Of a stretch of 64,000 bases of DNA, positions 7,512 to 16,181 are shown one piece after another. The notes below the pieces were generated by a model that was given only the letters and a program-made list of their open reading frames with translations, was not told the DNA's origin and ran no database searches. The position numbers were made by a program, and so were the translations under genes. Origin of the DNA: RYN-230 sp963834705 (GTDB taxonomy: Bacteria; Actinomycetota; Actinomycetes; Streptosporangiales; Streptosporangiaceae); NCBI GenBank assembly GCA_963834705.1, contig CAWICV010000007.1:62001-126000 (forward strand), read 5' to 3'. Numbering within the stretch: the first letter of the stretch is position 1; each line of letters starts with the position of its first letter.

Positions 7512-8417
7512 TCACGCGTTCGCCCCTTCGTTCTTCGCGATGGCCAGCAGCTCGCCGACCCGGGCCGCGGCGGCGGTCATGATGTCCAGGTTGCCGGCCC
7601 AGTCCGGCAGGTAGTCGCCGTTGCCGCGGACCTCCAGGAACACCGCCACCCGGGCCCAGCCGTCCCAGCCGGGCCGTGGGTCGTCGTACTGCGGGTCGGC
7701 CCGCAGCACGTAGCCGGGCACGTACCGGGCCACCTCGGCCACCATGGTCAGCACCGACTCGGTGACGGCGTCGCGGTCCGCGTCGGCCGGGATGGCGCAG
7801 AACACCGTGTCCCGCATCACCACCGGCGGCTCGGCCGGGTTCAGGATGATGATCGCCTTGCCGCGCTGGGCGCCGCCGATCTTCTCCACCGCGCTGGCCG
7901 TGGTGTCGGTGAACTCGTCGATGTTGGCCCGGGTGCCCGGGCCGGCCGAGCGGGACGCGACCGAGGCGACGATCTCCGCGTAGCGCACCGGAACCACCCG
8001 GGACACCGCGTACACGATGGGAATGGTGGCCTGGCCGCCGCAGGTGATCATGCTGAGGTTGGGCGCGGCCAGGTGCTCGGCCAGGTTCACCGGCGGGCAG
8101 ACCAGCGGGCCGATCGCGGCCGGGGTCAGATCCACGGCCTGGATGCCGGCCGCCGCGTAGCGCGGCGCGTTGGCCAGGTGCGCCTTGGCCGAGGTGGCCT
8201 CGAACACCAGGTCCGGCAGCTCATCCTGGGCCAGCAGCCAGTCCACCCCGCCGGCCGACGCCTCGACCCCGCTGCGGCGGGCCCGGTCCAGTCCCTCGGA
8301 TGCCGGGTCCACCCCGGCCATGTACCGCACCTCCAGGCTGGTGCTGCGGAGCAGCTTGGCCAGCAAGTCAGACCCGATGTTGCCGGAACCCACGATCGCG
8401 GCACTGGCGTTCGGCAT
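7512..8417 (-). CDS. Acetaldehyde/propionaldehyde dehydrogenase (acylating), DmpF/HsaG family
   Basis: 301 residues. The NAD-binding GSGNIGSD is at 10-17 and the catalytic cysteine is C126 in MITCGGQ; GPGTRANIDEFTD and the C-terminal dimerisation region are also conserved. It converts the aldehyde released by the aldolase to an acyl-CoA inside a channelling complex. The order hydratase-dehydrogenase-aldolase equals hsaE-hsaG-hsaF of mycobacterial steroid catabolism and also phenol/catechol meta operons. The gene starts at ATG 8417, 16 bases after the hydratase stop. The 178 bases between it and the aldolase are occupied by the repeat. Confidence 0.94.
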   Translation of the reverse strand: MPNASAAIVGSGNIGSDLLAKLLRSTSLEVRYMAGVDPASEGLDRARRSGVEASAGGVDWLLAQDELPDLVFEATSAKAHLANAPRYAAAGIQAVDLTPAAIGPLVCPPVNLAEHLAAPNLSMITCGGQATIPIVYAVSRVVPVRYAEIVASVASRSAGPGTRANIDEFTDTTASAVEKIGGAQRGKAIIILNPAEPPVVMRDTVFCAIPADADRDAVTESVLTMVAEVARYVPGYVLRADPQYDDPRPGWDGWARVAVFLEVRGNGDYLPDWAGNLDIMTAAAARVGELLAIAKNEGANA

Positions 8418-8433
8418 CGTTAGTCCTTTGCGG

Positions 8434-9216
8434 TCAGGTGAAGCGGGCGGTCACGCTGCCCAGGCCGGCGAAGACGGCGGTCACCGTATCGCCCGCCTGC
8501 ACCGGGATCGACGCGGTGATGGAGCCGGGCAGCACCACGTGGCCGGCCTCCAGCACGGTGCCCTGTGCGCCGAGCGTGTTGGCCAGCCAGACCAGCGAGT
8601 TGAGCGGCGAGCCGAGCACCGCGCCGCCCGCGCCGGTGCCGGCCAGCACGGCGTTGCGGTACAGGTTGCAGCCGCCGAGCCGCAGGTCGGCCGCGGCCAG
8701 CGGGATCGGCGCGCTGCCCAGCACCACGCCGCCGGACGACGCGTTGTCCGCGATAGTGTCCACCAGGCCGATCCGCCAGTCCCGGATCCGCGAGTCGATC
8801 AGCTCCAGCGCAGGCAGCACGAAGTCCACTGCGGCCGCCGCCTCGGCCGCGGTGACCCCGGGACCGCACAGCGGGCGGCGGAGCACGAACGCCATCTCCG
8901 GTTCGGCTCGCGGCTGCAGGAACCGGGCGGCCGGGATGGGCTGGTGCTCCAGCCAGAACATGTCGTCCAGCAGGTGGCCGAAGTCGGGCTGGTCAACGCC
9001 CATCTGGCGCTGCATGGCGGCCGAGGTGAGGCCGACCTTGTGCCCCTTGACCCGGGCGCCGGCCGCGCGCCGGCGGCGGATCTGCACGAGCTGGATCTGT
9101 ATCGCGTCGGGCACGGTCAGGTCCGGGTACTTGCCGGTCAGCGGGTCGACCGGCGCACGGGTCTGGTAGGCGGCCAGCAGCAAGTCGGCCACTTCTTCGT
9201 GGGCGGCGCTCTGCAC
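8434..9216 (-). CDS. 2-keto-4-pentenoate hydratase (MhpD/HsaE family)
   Basis: About 260 residues from GTG 9216, which is preceded by GGGAGG; TTG 9243 would add nine residues. Conserved motifs are VKGHKVGLTS, LLDDMFW, FLQPRAEPEMAFVL, CGPGVT and LPALELIDSRI, with NSLVWLANTLG near the end. It hydrates 2-hydroxypenta-2,4-dienoates to 4-hydroxy-2-oxo acids for the aldolase. First gene of the meta-cleavage operon and divergent from the IclR gene; the palindrome at 9280-9296 lies in the shared control region and probably mediates induction by the aromatic or steroid intermediate. Confidence 0.93.
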   Translation of the reverse strand: MQSAAHEEVADLLLAAYQTRAPVDPLTGKYPDLTVPDAIQIQLVQIRRRRAAGARVKGHKVGLTSAAMQRQMGVDQPDFGHLLDDMFWLEHQPIPAARFLQPRAEPEMAFVLRRPLCGPGVTAAEAAAAVDFVLPALELIDSRIRDWRIGLVDTIADNASSGGVVLGSAPIPLAAADLRLGGCNLYRNAVLAGTGAGGAVLGSPLNSLVWLANTLGAQGTVLEAGHVVLPGSITASIPVQAGDTVTAVFAGLGSVTARFT

Positions 9217-9279
9217 CGGCCTGCACCTCCCGGGGACAGTCAACAGTGCGGCCGGGCCGGGTCAGGATGCAAGGCATGT

Positions 9280-9296
9280 GTTCCGCTGAACGGAAC
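9280..9296. promoter_or_regulatory. IclR-type operator palindrome
   Basis: GTTCCG and CGGAAC are perfect 6-bp arms around a 5-base centre (CTGAA). Site layout and length match operators of IclR-family regulators of aromatic catabolism. It lies 63 bases upstream of the hydratase start and just before the first plausible iclR starts, so it could control both the operon and its own regulator. Confidence 0.6.
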
Positions 9297-9302
9297 GGTC
9301 CA

Positions 9303-10128
9303 TTGGCGGGCAAGGCGGGGCGCGCCGCAGGCGTGTTCCCGCCGAGTCCGCGATCCCGGGGGGTTCCGGGGGGTCGTCCCCCCGGGCCAGCAGGCGTGAT
9401 TGGGCGGGCGGCGCGGCTACTGGACTGCCTGGCCGCCGGGGACTCGCCGGGGATATCCGAGCTGAGCCGGCGCTCCGGGCTGGCCAAGACCACGGTGTTC
9501 CGGCTGGTGCACGAGCTGGCGTCGCGGCCTGGTCGAGGTCACCGGGGACGGGGTGCGGCTCGGCATGCGGCTGTTTGAGCTGGGCAGCAGCGTGCCCCGC
9601 CAGCGCAGCCTGGCTGAGGCAGCCCTGCCGTACATGCGCGACCTGCAGCAGGCCACTGGGGACACCGTCCATCTGGCCGTGCTGGACCGGGCCGAGGTCG
9701 TCTACCTGCAGATATTGCGCGGCCGCGGCACCCGCGTGCTGCCGTCCCGGGTCGGCGGCCGGATGCCCGCGCACGCGACCGGGGTAGGAAAGGCCATCCT
9801 GGCCTTCTCGCCGCATTCGGTGGCCTCCGCGCTCATCGCGGTGGGTCTGGAGCGGCGGACCGCGCGGACCATCGTGGCGCCCGGGGCGCTGCACCGCGAG
9901 CTGGCCCGGATCCGGGACCGCGGCGTGTCGTTCGACCGGGAAGAGTCCGGGCCGGGGATCGTCTGCGCGGCCAGCCCGGTGTTCGGCCCGGGCGGCGCGG
10001 TGCTGGCTGCGCTGTCGGTGACCGGCTGGAGCTCACGGCTCGACCTGGACCGGGTGGCGCCCGCAGTGCGCACCGCGGCCCTCGCCCTGTCGCGTCAGCT
10101 CGGCTCAGCCGCCTCCAGTGAGGCGTAG
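9303..10128 (+). pseudogene. IclR-family regulator, single-base frameshift
   Basis: The N-terminal helix-turn-helix (GRAARLLDCLAAGDSPGISE, then TVFRLVHELASR) is in one frame and the effector domain (from RLGMRLFELGSS to the end) in another. Restoring one lost base at about 9523-9528 yields a continuous ELASRGLVEVTGDGVRLGMR. The domain order is that of an intact 250-270 residue IclR protein. Start is open: ATG 9264, ATG 9273, TTG 9303, GTG 9333 and GTG 9396 are all in frame; those after the operator are preferred. The 3' end overlaps the convergent flavin reductase gene by 34 bases. Likely regulator of the adjacent meta-cleavage operon. Confidence 0.8.
9356..9387. repeat. GC-rich dispersed hairpin repeat, copy 1
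   Basis: A 32-bp element that reads on the minus strand as GCCCGGGGGG, ACGAC, then CCCCCGGAACCCCCCGG. The same element with two base changes is found inside metH at 27721-27752. CCGGGGGG and CCCCCCGG can form an 8-bp stem. Here it falls in the poorly conserved 5' part of the IclR frame, before GTG 9396. Confidence 0.75.
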
Positions 10129-10634
10129 CCGCCACGGAAGAACAGCAGCGGCTCGGCACCATCGCCGCTGGTCTCCACCTCGCGCACCCGGCCGACGACG
10201 ATCTCGTGGTCGCCGCCGTCCAGCCGGTGCTCCAGGGTGCATTCCAGGCTGGCGATCACGCCGTCCAGCCGGGGGCTGCCGGTCGGGCCGCGGCGGTGCC
10301 GCACCCCGTCCCAGGCGGCGGCCAGGCCGCGCCGGGCGAAGTTGGCCGACAGGTGCTGCTGCCGCGCGCCGAGCACGTTGACCGCGAACGCCCGGTGCGC
10401 CAGTACGGCGGCCAGCGTGGCGGAGGACCGGTCGAAGCAGACCAGGATCAGCGGCGGGTCCAGGGACAGCGAGCTGACCGCGTTGGCGGTGGTACCCACC
10501 GGCTGGCCGTCCGGGTCAACCGAGGTAACCACCGTGACGCCGGTGGCGAAGTGGCCGATGGCGTGCCGGAAGTCGGCCGCCGAGACGGCGGGCTGCCGGG
10601 TGGTGGGCACCAAAGTAGATTCGGTGATCGTCAC
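10095..10634 (-). CDS. Flavin reductase family protein (HsaB/DszD-like)
   Basis: 179 residues from GTG 10634. It shows the flavin-reductase-like fold: FRHAIGHFATGVTVVTS, GTTANAVSSLSLDPPLILVCFD and FAVNVLGARQQHLS. It supplies reduced FMN/FAD to a two-component monooxygenase. Its upstream partner in the same direction survives only as a stub whose stop is one base before this start, so the reductase probably once served a co-transcribed LLM or acyl-CoA-dehydrogenase-type monooxygenase. Convergent with and overlapping the IclR gene. Confidence 0.9.
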   Translation of the reverse strand: MTITESTLVPTTRQPAVSAADFRHAIGHFATGVTVVTSVDPDGQPVGTTANAVSSLSLDPPLILVCFDRSSATLAAVLAHRAFAVNVLGARQQHLSANFARRGLAAAWDGVRHRRGPTGSPRLDGVIASLECTLEHRLDGGDHEIVVGRVREVETSGDGAEPLLFFRGGYASLEAAEPS

Positions 10635-10635
10635 C

Positions 10636-10818
10636 TCATACCTGCCCGTGGTTGGGTGGCGGGACGTTGCCGAGCAGGAAGTTGCCGACGTGGTGGTACT
10701 TCCAGTCGGCCGGGTCGTGGCTGGCGTGGGTGCGGGCGTTGCGCCAGTGCCGGGACAGGTCGGTACGCGAGTCCCCGTTGGCGGGCAGGAACCAGTGCAG
10801 AACGACCCCCATGGGCAA
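10636..10818 (-). pseudogene. 60-residue fusion stub of two flavin monooxygenase genes
   Basis: The first 17 residues (MPMGVVLHWFLPANGDS) match the start of LLM-class monooxygenases of the alkanesulfonate/nitrilotriacetate group. From about residue 19 the sequence (SRHWRNARTHASHDP, KYHHVGNFLLG) matches the C-terminus of acyl-CoA-dehydrogenase-like monooxygenases; compare DRHWRNARTLSLHNP in the gene at 55261-56474. An in-frame deletion of the bulk of two neighbouring genes explains this. The stub ends one base before the flavin reductase. Confidence 0.6.
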
Positions 10819-10834
10819 CGGCCTCCCATCGCTA

Positions 10835-11232
10835 GCCCGCCACGGCCACAGACCTGCCGCCCGGACTACTTCCTAGATTGTTGATCGTATTAGTCGAGAA
10901 TTACTGTAACCCACTCTCGGGGGGCCGGTCAGCCCCGGGTACTCCGGTGAACGTCCCAGCGTCAGGTGCGACGGGCCACCCTGGCCGGTGGCTTCAGGCA
11001 TGCGCCGGCCCCTGACCGGCGCCCAATACCGATCAGCGAAGGCCTGATAACCATTGCCCGCTGGAGCAGCGCAAGGTCATCACCTGGCGGCCGCTGGCCG
11101 ACGACGAGACCGAAGTGCACCTGGTCATCCAGCGGGCCCGCTCGGCTTCACCGCCGCGGGCCGCCCGCGACCTGCACGACATCTTCGTGGCCCGGGCCCG
11201 GGGCTGTCCGGCAGGCGGCCCCAGCCGGGAAG
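10835..11232. other. Intergenic region with a possible decayed coding fragment
   Basis: The first part (10865-10910) is AT-rich and could hold a promoter for the minus-strand stub and reductase. From about 11066 the plus strand reads EQRKVITWRPLADDETEVHL in one frame, which looks protein-like but has no start and soon degenerates; I recognise no family. No complete gene is supported here. Confidence 0.3.
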
Positions 11233-12144
11233 TCACGTCGCCGAACGGGTCGGCCGGGTCGCGAACTCCCGCATGATCTCCGGCCGGGTGCCGATCGCGC
11301 TCGGGCCCTGGCCGCGAACGGACAGGGAGGCCGCGATCGACGCCAGCCGGATGGCGTCCGGCACCGGCAGGCCCAGGAACATCTCGACGGCCAGCGCGGC
11401 GGCGAAGCAGTCACCGGCCCCAGTCGCGTCCACCACCGGGCTGGCCGGCTCGGCCGCGTACTCGGACCAGCCGTCCCTGGTCAGCACCTCACAGCCGCGC
11501 CGGCCACGGGTCACCACGGACAGCCCGCCATGGCCGGCCACCCCGGCCAGCAACTGGCTCAGGTAAGGCGCCTCCAGTTCGGACACCACCACCACGTCCA
11601 CCAGTGGCAGTACGGCCGGGACGAAGCTGCGCGGCACCAGCCCGACCCGCCCGTCCGCGCCGTCCCAGCGCCGGATCAGGCCCTGCGGCGTCAGGCAGAC
11701 CAGCGGGGTCTGGCAGGCGGCCGGGAGCTCATCGACCGCGACTTCCTGTACCACCGGCGCAATATGCAGAATATCGCTGTCCGGAAGCTGGCTCATGTCA
11801 ATTTCACCAGCCCATGCGGTGAGCCATTGTTCCCGCACATCATCTTCTGACACATTACGGAAAGTTGTCGTCTCGGCCGAGGGCTGGAGGCGCAGATCCG
11901 CTTCGTTAGCGTAGGGCCGCCAGTACGGCGCCACGTCCGCCTCGTTTCCTCTTCCCAACGCCACCGCCCGGAGCCCCAGTCGGGCTGCCTGCAATGCGGA
12001 GTAGACTGCCGTTCCGCCCAGCACGAGAGAACCCTCCTGCTGGACGTCGAGGGTTGGGTTACCCAAAGCGAGGTAGTCTAGCACCGCGATCCGCTCATGG
12101 CGCACAGCTGGGAGATTGGCCGGTGGTACCCGTGCATGGTACAT
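11233..12144 (-). CDS. PfkB-family carbohydrate kinase
   Basis: About 303 residues with the ribokinase fold. LALGNPTLDV is near the start, GGTAVYSALQAARLG follows, and the PfkB signature with catalytic aspartate is VVDATGAGDCFAAAL near residue 240. An ATP-dependent sugar or nucleoside kinase is expected. ATG 12144 leaves only 38 bases to the divergent kinase gene; GTG 12105 (VRHERIAVLDY) is a reasonable alternative that frees space for promoters. Base use at its 5' end is somewhat more AT-rich than the neighbours. Confidence 0.85.
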   Translation of the reverse strand: MYHARVPPANLPAVRHERIAVLDYLALGNPTLDVQQEGSLVLGGTAVYSALQAARLGLRAVALGRGNEADVAPYWRPYANEADLRLQPSAETTTFRNVSEDDVREQWLTAWAGEIDMSQLPDSDILHIAPVVQEVAVDELPAACQTPLVCLTPQGLIRRWDGADGRVGLVPRSFVPAVLPLVDVVVVSELEAPYLSQLLAGVAGHGGLSVVTRGRRGCEVLTRDGWSEYAAEPASPVVDATGAGDCFAAALAVEMFLGLPVPDAIRLASIAASLSVRGQGPSAIGTRPEIMREFATRPTRSAT

Positions 12145-12182
12145 CAGTAGATAGCGGGCAACAACGCAAGGGCGGCCTTACC

Positions 12183-13262
12183 GTGCTGCCCGCTGAATTG
12201 CTTCCCGGCGCCACCGGCCAGCCCGGTGCCGCCGCTCCGGCCGGACTGCTGATCGGGGTGGACGGCGGTGCCACCAAAACGATCGCGGCCACGTTTAATC
12301 CCGTTACTGGGCAGGCCAGCGCGATCGAGACCGGCCCGAGCAACCCGGAAGCCATCGGCCTGGACGCCGCGGCAAGCACCATCAACAGTGCGATTATGAC
12401 GGCGCTCAGCGCGCATACCGACTATCTGCAGGATGGCCAGCACAGGGCCCCGGAAACCGCGATATCCGGCGCCGTCCTGGGTATCGCCGGCATTAATAAC
12501 CACGAGGAGGGCAAGCGCCTTCTGGCCCGGGTGCCGAGCCTGAAAAGCAAGACTGCGCTGGCGGTGAACGACGTCGTAGCCGCATGGGCCTCGGGATCGC
12601 TGGCCGCACCGGGAATTGCCGCCATTTCCGGAACCGGCAGTAACACGATTGGCGTCAATTCCCGCGGCCAGGCCTGGCGGTGTGGCGGCTGGGGGCACAT
12701 TCTGGGTGACGAGGGCTCCGGCTACCTGATCGCTCTGCGCGGAATCCAGCACGCGGTGGCCTGGCGGGACGGCCGGGGCGAGTGGACCAGCATGATTCCC
12801 CGGCTGCTTGATTTCTACCAGCTGAAGAATGCCGAAGATGTTATGGCCGTGGTATACCGCCCTTTTGACAAGGCCCGCATAGCCGCTTTCGCGGAGCAGG
12901 TGGCGGAGTCGGCCGGCGAGGGCGACCAACCCGCCATCCAGATATTCCAGCAGGCGGCCGCGGACCTCGCCCGGCAGATCGAGGTCATCCATACCACCCT
13001 CCAGTTCGACGGGCCCGCCGACGTGACCCTGATCGGCAGCACCTTCCGCGCCGGTGAGGTTTTCCTCGGGCCACTCCGCGAGCGGTTGCGGCCAGTGCTC
13101 GGAGACCGGGACTTCTCCGTGCCGCGACTGCCCCCGGTGGGCGGCGCGCTCTGGCTGGCTTCCCGGGCGGCCGGAGCCGAAACACGGCTGCGGGCCGACG
13201 ATGTCGCGGCTGCGCTGGACTCGGCGCTGCGCCAGCCACTGCGGGCCGCCGACCCGGCCTAG
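12183..13262 (+). CDS. BadF/BadG/BcrA-type sugar kinase (N-acetylglucosamine kinase-like)
   Basis: 359 residues. The ASKHA phosphate-1 motif is GVDGGATKT, the connect/adenosine region is AISGTGSN and CGGWGHILGDEGSGYLIA follows, the pattern of N-acetylglucosamine kinases in the BadF superfamily. Probable substrate is an amino sugar, which would tie it to the galactosamine/GlcNAc-type genes at 31.7-51 kb. GTG 12183 is chosen because homology begins shortly after; the preceding codons overlap the divergent kinase control region. The two kinases are divergent and may share regulation. Confidence 0.85.
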   Translation: MLPAELLPGATGQPGAAAPAGLLIGVDGGATKTIAATFNPVTGQASAIETGPSNPEAIGLDAAASTINSAIMTALSAHTDYLQDGQHRAPETAISGAVLGIAGINNHEEGKRLLARVPSLKSKTALAVNDVVAAWASGSLAAPGIAAISGTGSNTIGVNSRGQAWRCGGWGHILGDEGSGYLIALRGIQHAVAWRDGRGEWTSMIPRLLDFYQLKNAEDVMAVVYRPFDKARIAAFAEQVAESAGEGDQPAIQIFQQAAADLARQIEVIHTTLQFDGPADVTLIGSTFRAGEVFLGPLRERLRPVLGDRDFSVPRLPPVGGALWLASRAAGAETRLRADDVAAALDSALRQPLRAADPA

Positions 13263-13336
13263 CCCTTCCTGGCCACCCCGCCGTACATGTTGACCTCGGT
13301 GGCCAGTGGCCGCGGCGTGCTGGCGTCCGGCCGCCA

Positions 13337-13557
13337 TTAGGAGACCAGCACCACGCCGGGATCGACCAGATCCAGGCCCGCGAAGGCGAGGCGGGCGAAC
13401 TCGTCCGGGCTGCGCAGCGCGCCGCGCACGCCACCATTCTGGTAGGCCTGGCCGGCGCCCGCCAGGCCGTCCTCGTTGTGCACGTCGGTGACGTGCGGCG
13501 CGACCAGGTAGCTGCCGGCCGGCAGCGCGGGGGCGGATGAGGCGAACTGGGTGGCCA
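13337..13557 (-). pseudogene. C-terminal remnant of an SAM-dependent methyltransferase (Methyltransf_19/DUF574 type)
   Basis: About 70 residues before the TAA at 13337: ALPAGSYLVAPHVTD, then an alpha-helical stretch, LRSPDEFARLAFAGLDLVDP and GVVLVS. This reproduces the last strand-helix units of the actinobacterial S-adenosyl methyltransferase family. The N-terminal SAM-binding part is missing; upstream the frame is unrelated. Confidence 0.55.
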
Positions 13558-13561
13558 CCCG

Positions 13562-13640
13562 GTGTCCGCAGCCACCTTGCAGCGCATCCTGACCCGGCGC
13601 GGGGTGATCGAGCCCACCACCGTCGCCGCCCAGCCGACGT
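13562..13640 (+). mobile_element. Possible IS481-type transposase fragment
   Basis: VSAATLQRILTRRGVIEP resembles the second helix-turn-helix of IS481-family transposases (pattern S-ATL-RIL-RRG). Only about 25 codons are left, with no inverted repeats visible. It abuts the methyltransferase remnant, fitting a rearrangement site. Confidence 0.3.
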
Positions 13641-13700
13641 CGGTGGGTGGCTGCCCCGCCACGCTGTTGGCTGGGTGTGGCCCGCGTGGCGGGCGGCCGG

Positions 13701-14741
13701 TCAGTAGAAGAACTCGGCGCGGTCCACGGTGGCGGCCACCTCGGGCGGGAGCAGGCTGAGCCAGCGCTGGGCGATGGCGTCGCGCCGGGCGGGCGGGACC
13801 GCACCGACCAGGCGCAGCCGGGAGATCCCGCCGTCCGGGTAGATGTCCAGCCGGACCTCATGGACCGGCGCGGCGACCCGGATCCGGAACCAGTGCTCGG
13901 TGTCCGGCAGCAGCCGGGTGCGCGGCAGCAGCTCGGCCCCGGTCTCCGCATCAGACAGCCGGGCCGCCCCCGGCGCGTTGCCGACGAACCGGGTCGTATC
14001 GATGATCACGTGGTGCAGCAGCCCGGGCGCGGCCAGCCGGACCACCAGCCAGTCGTTGCCCTGGTCGCGGCGCCGCTCGGTCTCCCAGCCGTCCGACATG
14101 ACCCGGGCCCGCCCGGGCGCCAGCACGTTGCCCGGGGCGGCGTAGAACATGTTGCTGCACGCCGTCACCTGCCCGCCGGCCAGCGCGGCGGCCAGGTCCA
14201 CCCGGCCGCCCAGCCGCCGCGGATCGGGCACGATGTCGCCGAACACGCGCAGCCGCGCGACCCCGCCATCCGGCAGGATCCGGAGCCGGACGTGCGTCAC
14301 CAGCCGGCCGGCCTCGGTCACCGGGACCAGGTTGGCCTGGTTCCCGGCCAGCTCGGCCACCTCGGTGAGCGGCGCCCAGTCGGCACCCAGCAGGTCGTCC
14401 AGGGCCGGGTAGCCGAGCAGGGTGGCCCCGTCCACCGCGGCGCGGGGCGGGTAGTTGCCGCGGAAGTGCGTGGTGTCGATGTTCATCCCGCGCGGCACGG
14501 CGGGCGCGGCCAGCGCGACGATGGCCACGTCCTGCCCCGGCTGGCGGCGCCGCCGGGTCTCCCAGCCGTCGTACACCTTGCCCCGGATGCCGAACGCGGC
14601 TGGGTCGTGGCCGGGCGGACCCGGCTCGATCAGGTTGTGCGCGTCGGCGAAGAACTCGTCGCTGGCGTACCGCACCGAGCCGCCCAGTACCCGGCTGGCC
14701 ACGTCCGGCCGCCCGCCGAACGGCGCCCCCTGCTCAGGCAC
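13701..14741 (-). CDS. alc: Allantoicase
   Basis: 346 residues made of two similar jelly-roll halves: GKVYDGWETRRRR/VPRGMNIDTTHFRGN in the first and RVMSDGWETERRR/LHHVIIDTTRFVGN in the second, the diagnostic duplicated allantoicase fold. It hydrolyses allantoate to ureidoglycolate and urea. The ATG overlaps the allantoinase stop by 8 bases, so the two enzymes are made from one mRNA and act in series. Confidence 0.95.
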   Translation of the reverse strand: MPEQGAPFGGRPDVASRVLGGSVRYASDEFFADAHNLIEPGPPGHDPAAFGIRGKVYDGWETRRRRQPGQDVAIVALAAPAVPRGMNIDTTHFRGNYPPRAAVDGATLLGYPALDDLLGADWAPLTEVAELAGNQANLVPVTEAGRLVTHVRLRILPDGGVARLRVFGDIVPDPRRLGGRVDLAAALAGGQVTACSNMFYAAPGNVLAPGRARVMSDGWETERRRDQGNDWLVVRLAAPGLLHHVIIDTTRFVGNAPGAARLSDAETGAELLPRTRLLPDTEHWFRIRVAAPVHEVRLDIYPDGGISRLRLVGAVPPARRDAIAQRWLSLLPPEVAATVDRAEFFY

Positions 14742-16101
14742 CGGGCACCCCCGCGCTGACTAGCTGGCCGCGCCGCTGGCCCGGCCCGGCCGGGGCGCCG
14801 GCCAGCCACGTCTCGCGGACCACCCCGCGCAGCCGCTGGCCCAGGTAGGGGGTGACCGGGTGGCGCTGGCGGAGCATGTCCGGCCGCACGACGAACGTCT
14901 CGTCCGGGGCGAACACGCAGAAGTCGGCCCGCTGGCCGGGCGCGACCGAGCCCCGGCCGGCCAGCCCGGCCAGCCGGGCCGGGGCGGCGGCCAGCCAGCC
15001 GGCCAGCCGGTCCAGCCCGATGCCCCGCCGGGCCGCCTCGGTCCACAGCACCGGCAGGGCGAGCTGGACCGAGGCGATGCCGCCCCAGGCGGCACCGAAG
15101 TCCCCGCCCTGCGGGTCCCCGTCGGCCAGCCGCTTGGCCGCCACGGTGCACGGCGAGTGATCCGAGACCACGCAGTCGATCGTGCCGTCCAGCAGCCCGG
15201 CCCACAGCTGGTTCCGGTTGGCCTCGTCGCGGATCGGCGGGCAGCATTTGAACTGGGTGCCGCCATCCGGGATGTCCTCGGCGCGCAGCGTCAGGTAGTG
15301 CGGGCAGGTTTCCGCGCTGACCGGCAGCCCGCCGGCCTTGGCCGCGCGGAGCAGCGGCAGCGCGGCCGCCGCCGACACGTGCACGATGTGCGTCCGGCAG
15401 CCGGTCCGCCGGGTCTCGGCCAGCAGCCCCTCGATCGCGCGCACCTCCGCCTCCGGCGGCCGGGAGGCCAGGAAGCCGGCGTACCGGCGGCCCTGGGCGG
15501 GGGGCGCCGCCGCGATCACCGCCGGGTCCTCGGCGTGCGCGATCAGCAGCCCGCCGAAGCCGGCGATCTCGGTCATCGCCGCGGCCAGCCCGGCCGGGTC
15601 CAGCGGCGGGAACTCGGCCACCCCGGACGGCAGCAGGAAGCACTTGAAGCCGGCCACCCCGGCGTCGTGCAGCGGCCGCAGGTCGGCCACGTTCCCCGGG
15701 ATCGCACCGCCCCAGAACGCCACGTCCACCGCGAGCTGGCCGGCCGCCGCGGCCTGCTTCCCGGCCAGCGCGGCCACGCTCACCGTGGGCGGGATGCTGT
15801 TCAGCGGCATGTCCACGATCGTGGTCACCCCGCCCGCGGCGGCCGCGGCGGTCGCGGTGGCGAACCCTTCCCACTCGGTGCGGCCCGGTTCGTTCACATG
15901 CACGTGGCTGTCCACCAGGCCGGGCAGCAGCACATCGCCATCCGCCAGGGCGACCGCGTTGCCCGGGGCGTCCTGGTAATCAGCCAGGCTGACGATCAGC
16001 CCGTCCCGGATGAGCACGGTGGCCGGCCGCTCGCCCCCGGGTGTGATCACCCGGCGGCCCCGGATCGCCGCCACGTCTCCCACGCACTGACCGCCTGTCA
16101 T
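14734..16101 (-). CDS. allB: Allantoinase
   Basis: About 455 residues, amidohydrolase fold. Metal ligands are visible as DSHVHVNEPGRTEWEGF (HxH), GFKCFL (carbamylated lysine), AHAED, HIVHVS and the aspartate in VVSDHSPC. It opens allantoin to allantoate. ATG 16101 (MTGGQCVGDVAAIRG) is preferred over GTG 16134, which would add 11 residues and crowd the divergent promoter. It is first in the minus-strand operon with allantoicase and divergent from the uricase-side operon, so allantoin formation and degradation are probably co-regulated from 16102-16180. Confidence 0.94.
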   Translation of the reverse strand: MTGGQCVGDVAAIRGRRVITPGGERPATVLIRDGLIVSLADYQDAPGNAVALADGDVLLPGLVDSHVHVNEPGRTEWEGFATATAAAAAGGVTTIVDMPLNSIPPTVSVAALAGKQAAAAGQLAVDVAFWGGAIPGNVADLRPLHDAGVAGFKCFLLPSGVAEFPPLDPAGLAAAMTEIAGFGGLLIAHAEDPAVIAAAPPAQGRRYAGFLASRPPEAEVRAIEGLLAETRRTGCRTHIVHVSAAAALPLLRAAKAGGLPVSAETCPHYLTLRAEDIPDGGTQFKCCPPIRDEANRNQLWAGLLDGTIDCVVSDHSPCTVAAKRLADGDPQGGDFGAAWGGIASVQLALPVLWTEAARRGIGLDRLAGWLAAAPARLAGLAGRGSVAPGQRADFCVFAPDETFVVRPDMLRQRHPVTPYLGQRLRGVVRETWLAGAPAGPGQRRGQLVSAGVPGA

Positions 16102-16168
16102 CAGCGCGGTGACTTTGCGGTCGCCGGTGACCACTAACTCACCGCACTCACGTATCTGGCCTTGATCC

Positions 16169-16181
16169 TATGATCGCAGGG
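16169..16181 (+). promoter_or_regulatory. -10 box of a leaderless promoter
   Basis: TATGAT (16169-16174) lies 6 bases before the GTG at 16181, so transcription would begin at or next to the start codon. No strong -35 is visible, suggesting activator or de-repression control. Confidence 0.5.

Noticed and set aside
10966..11850. 294-codon plus-strand ORF opposite the PfkB kinase
   Set aside because: No recognisable domain and mostly antisense to a well-supported kinase.
13263..13339. FLATPPYMLTSVASGRGVLASGRH frame after the BadF kinase stop
   Set aside because: Protein-like but 24 codons, no start and no recognised family; not enough to call a remnant.
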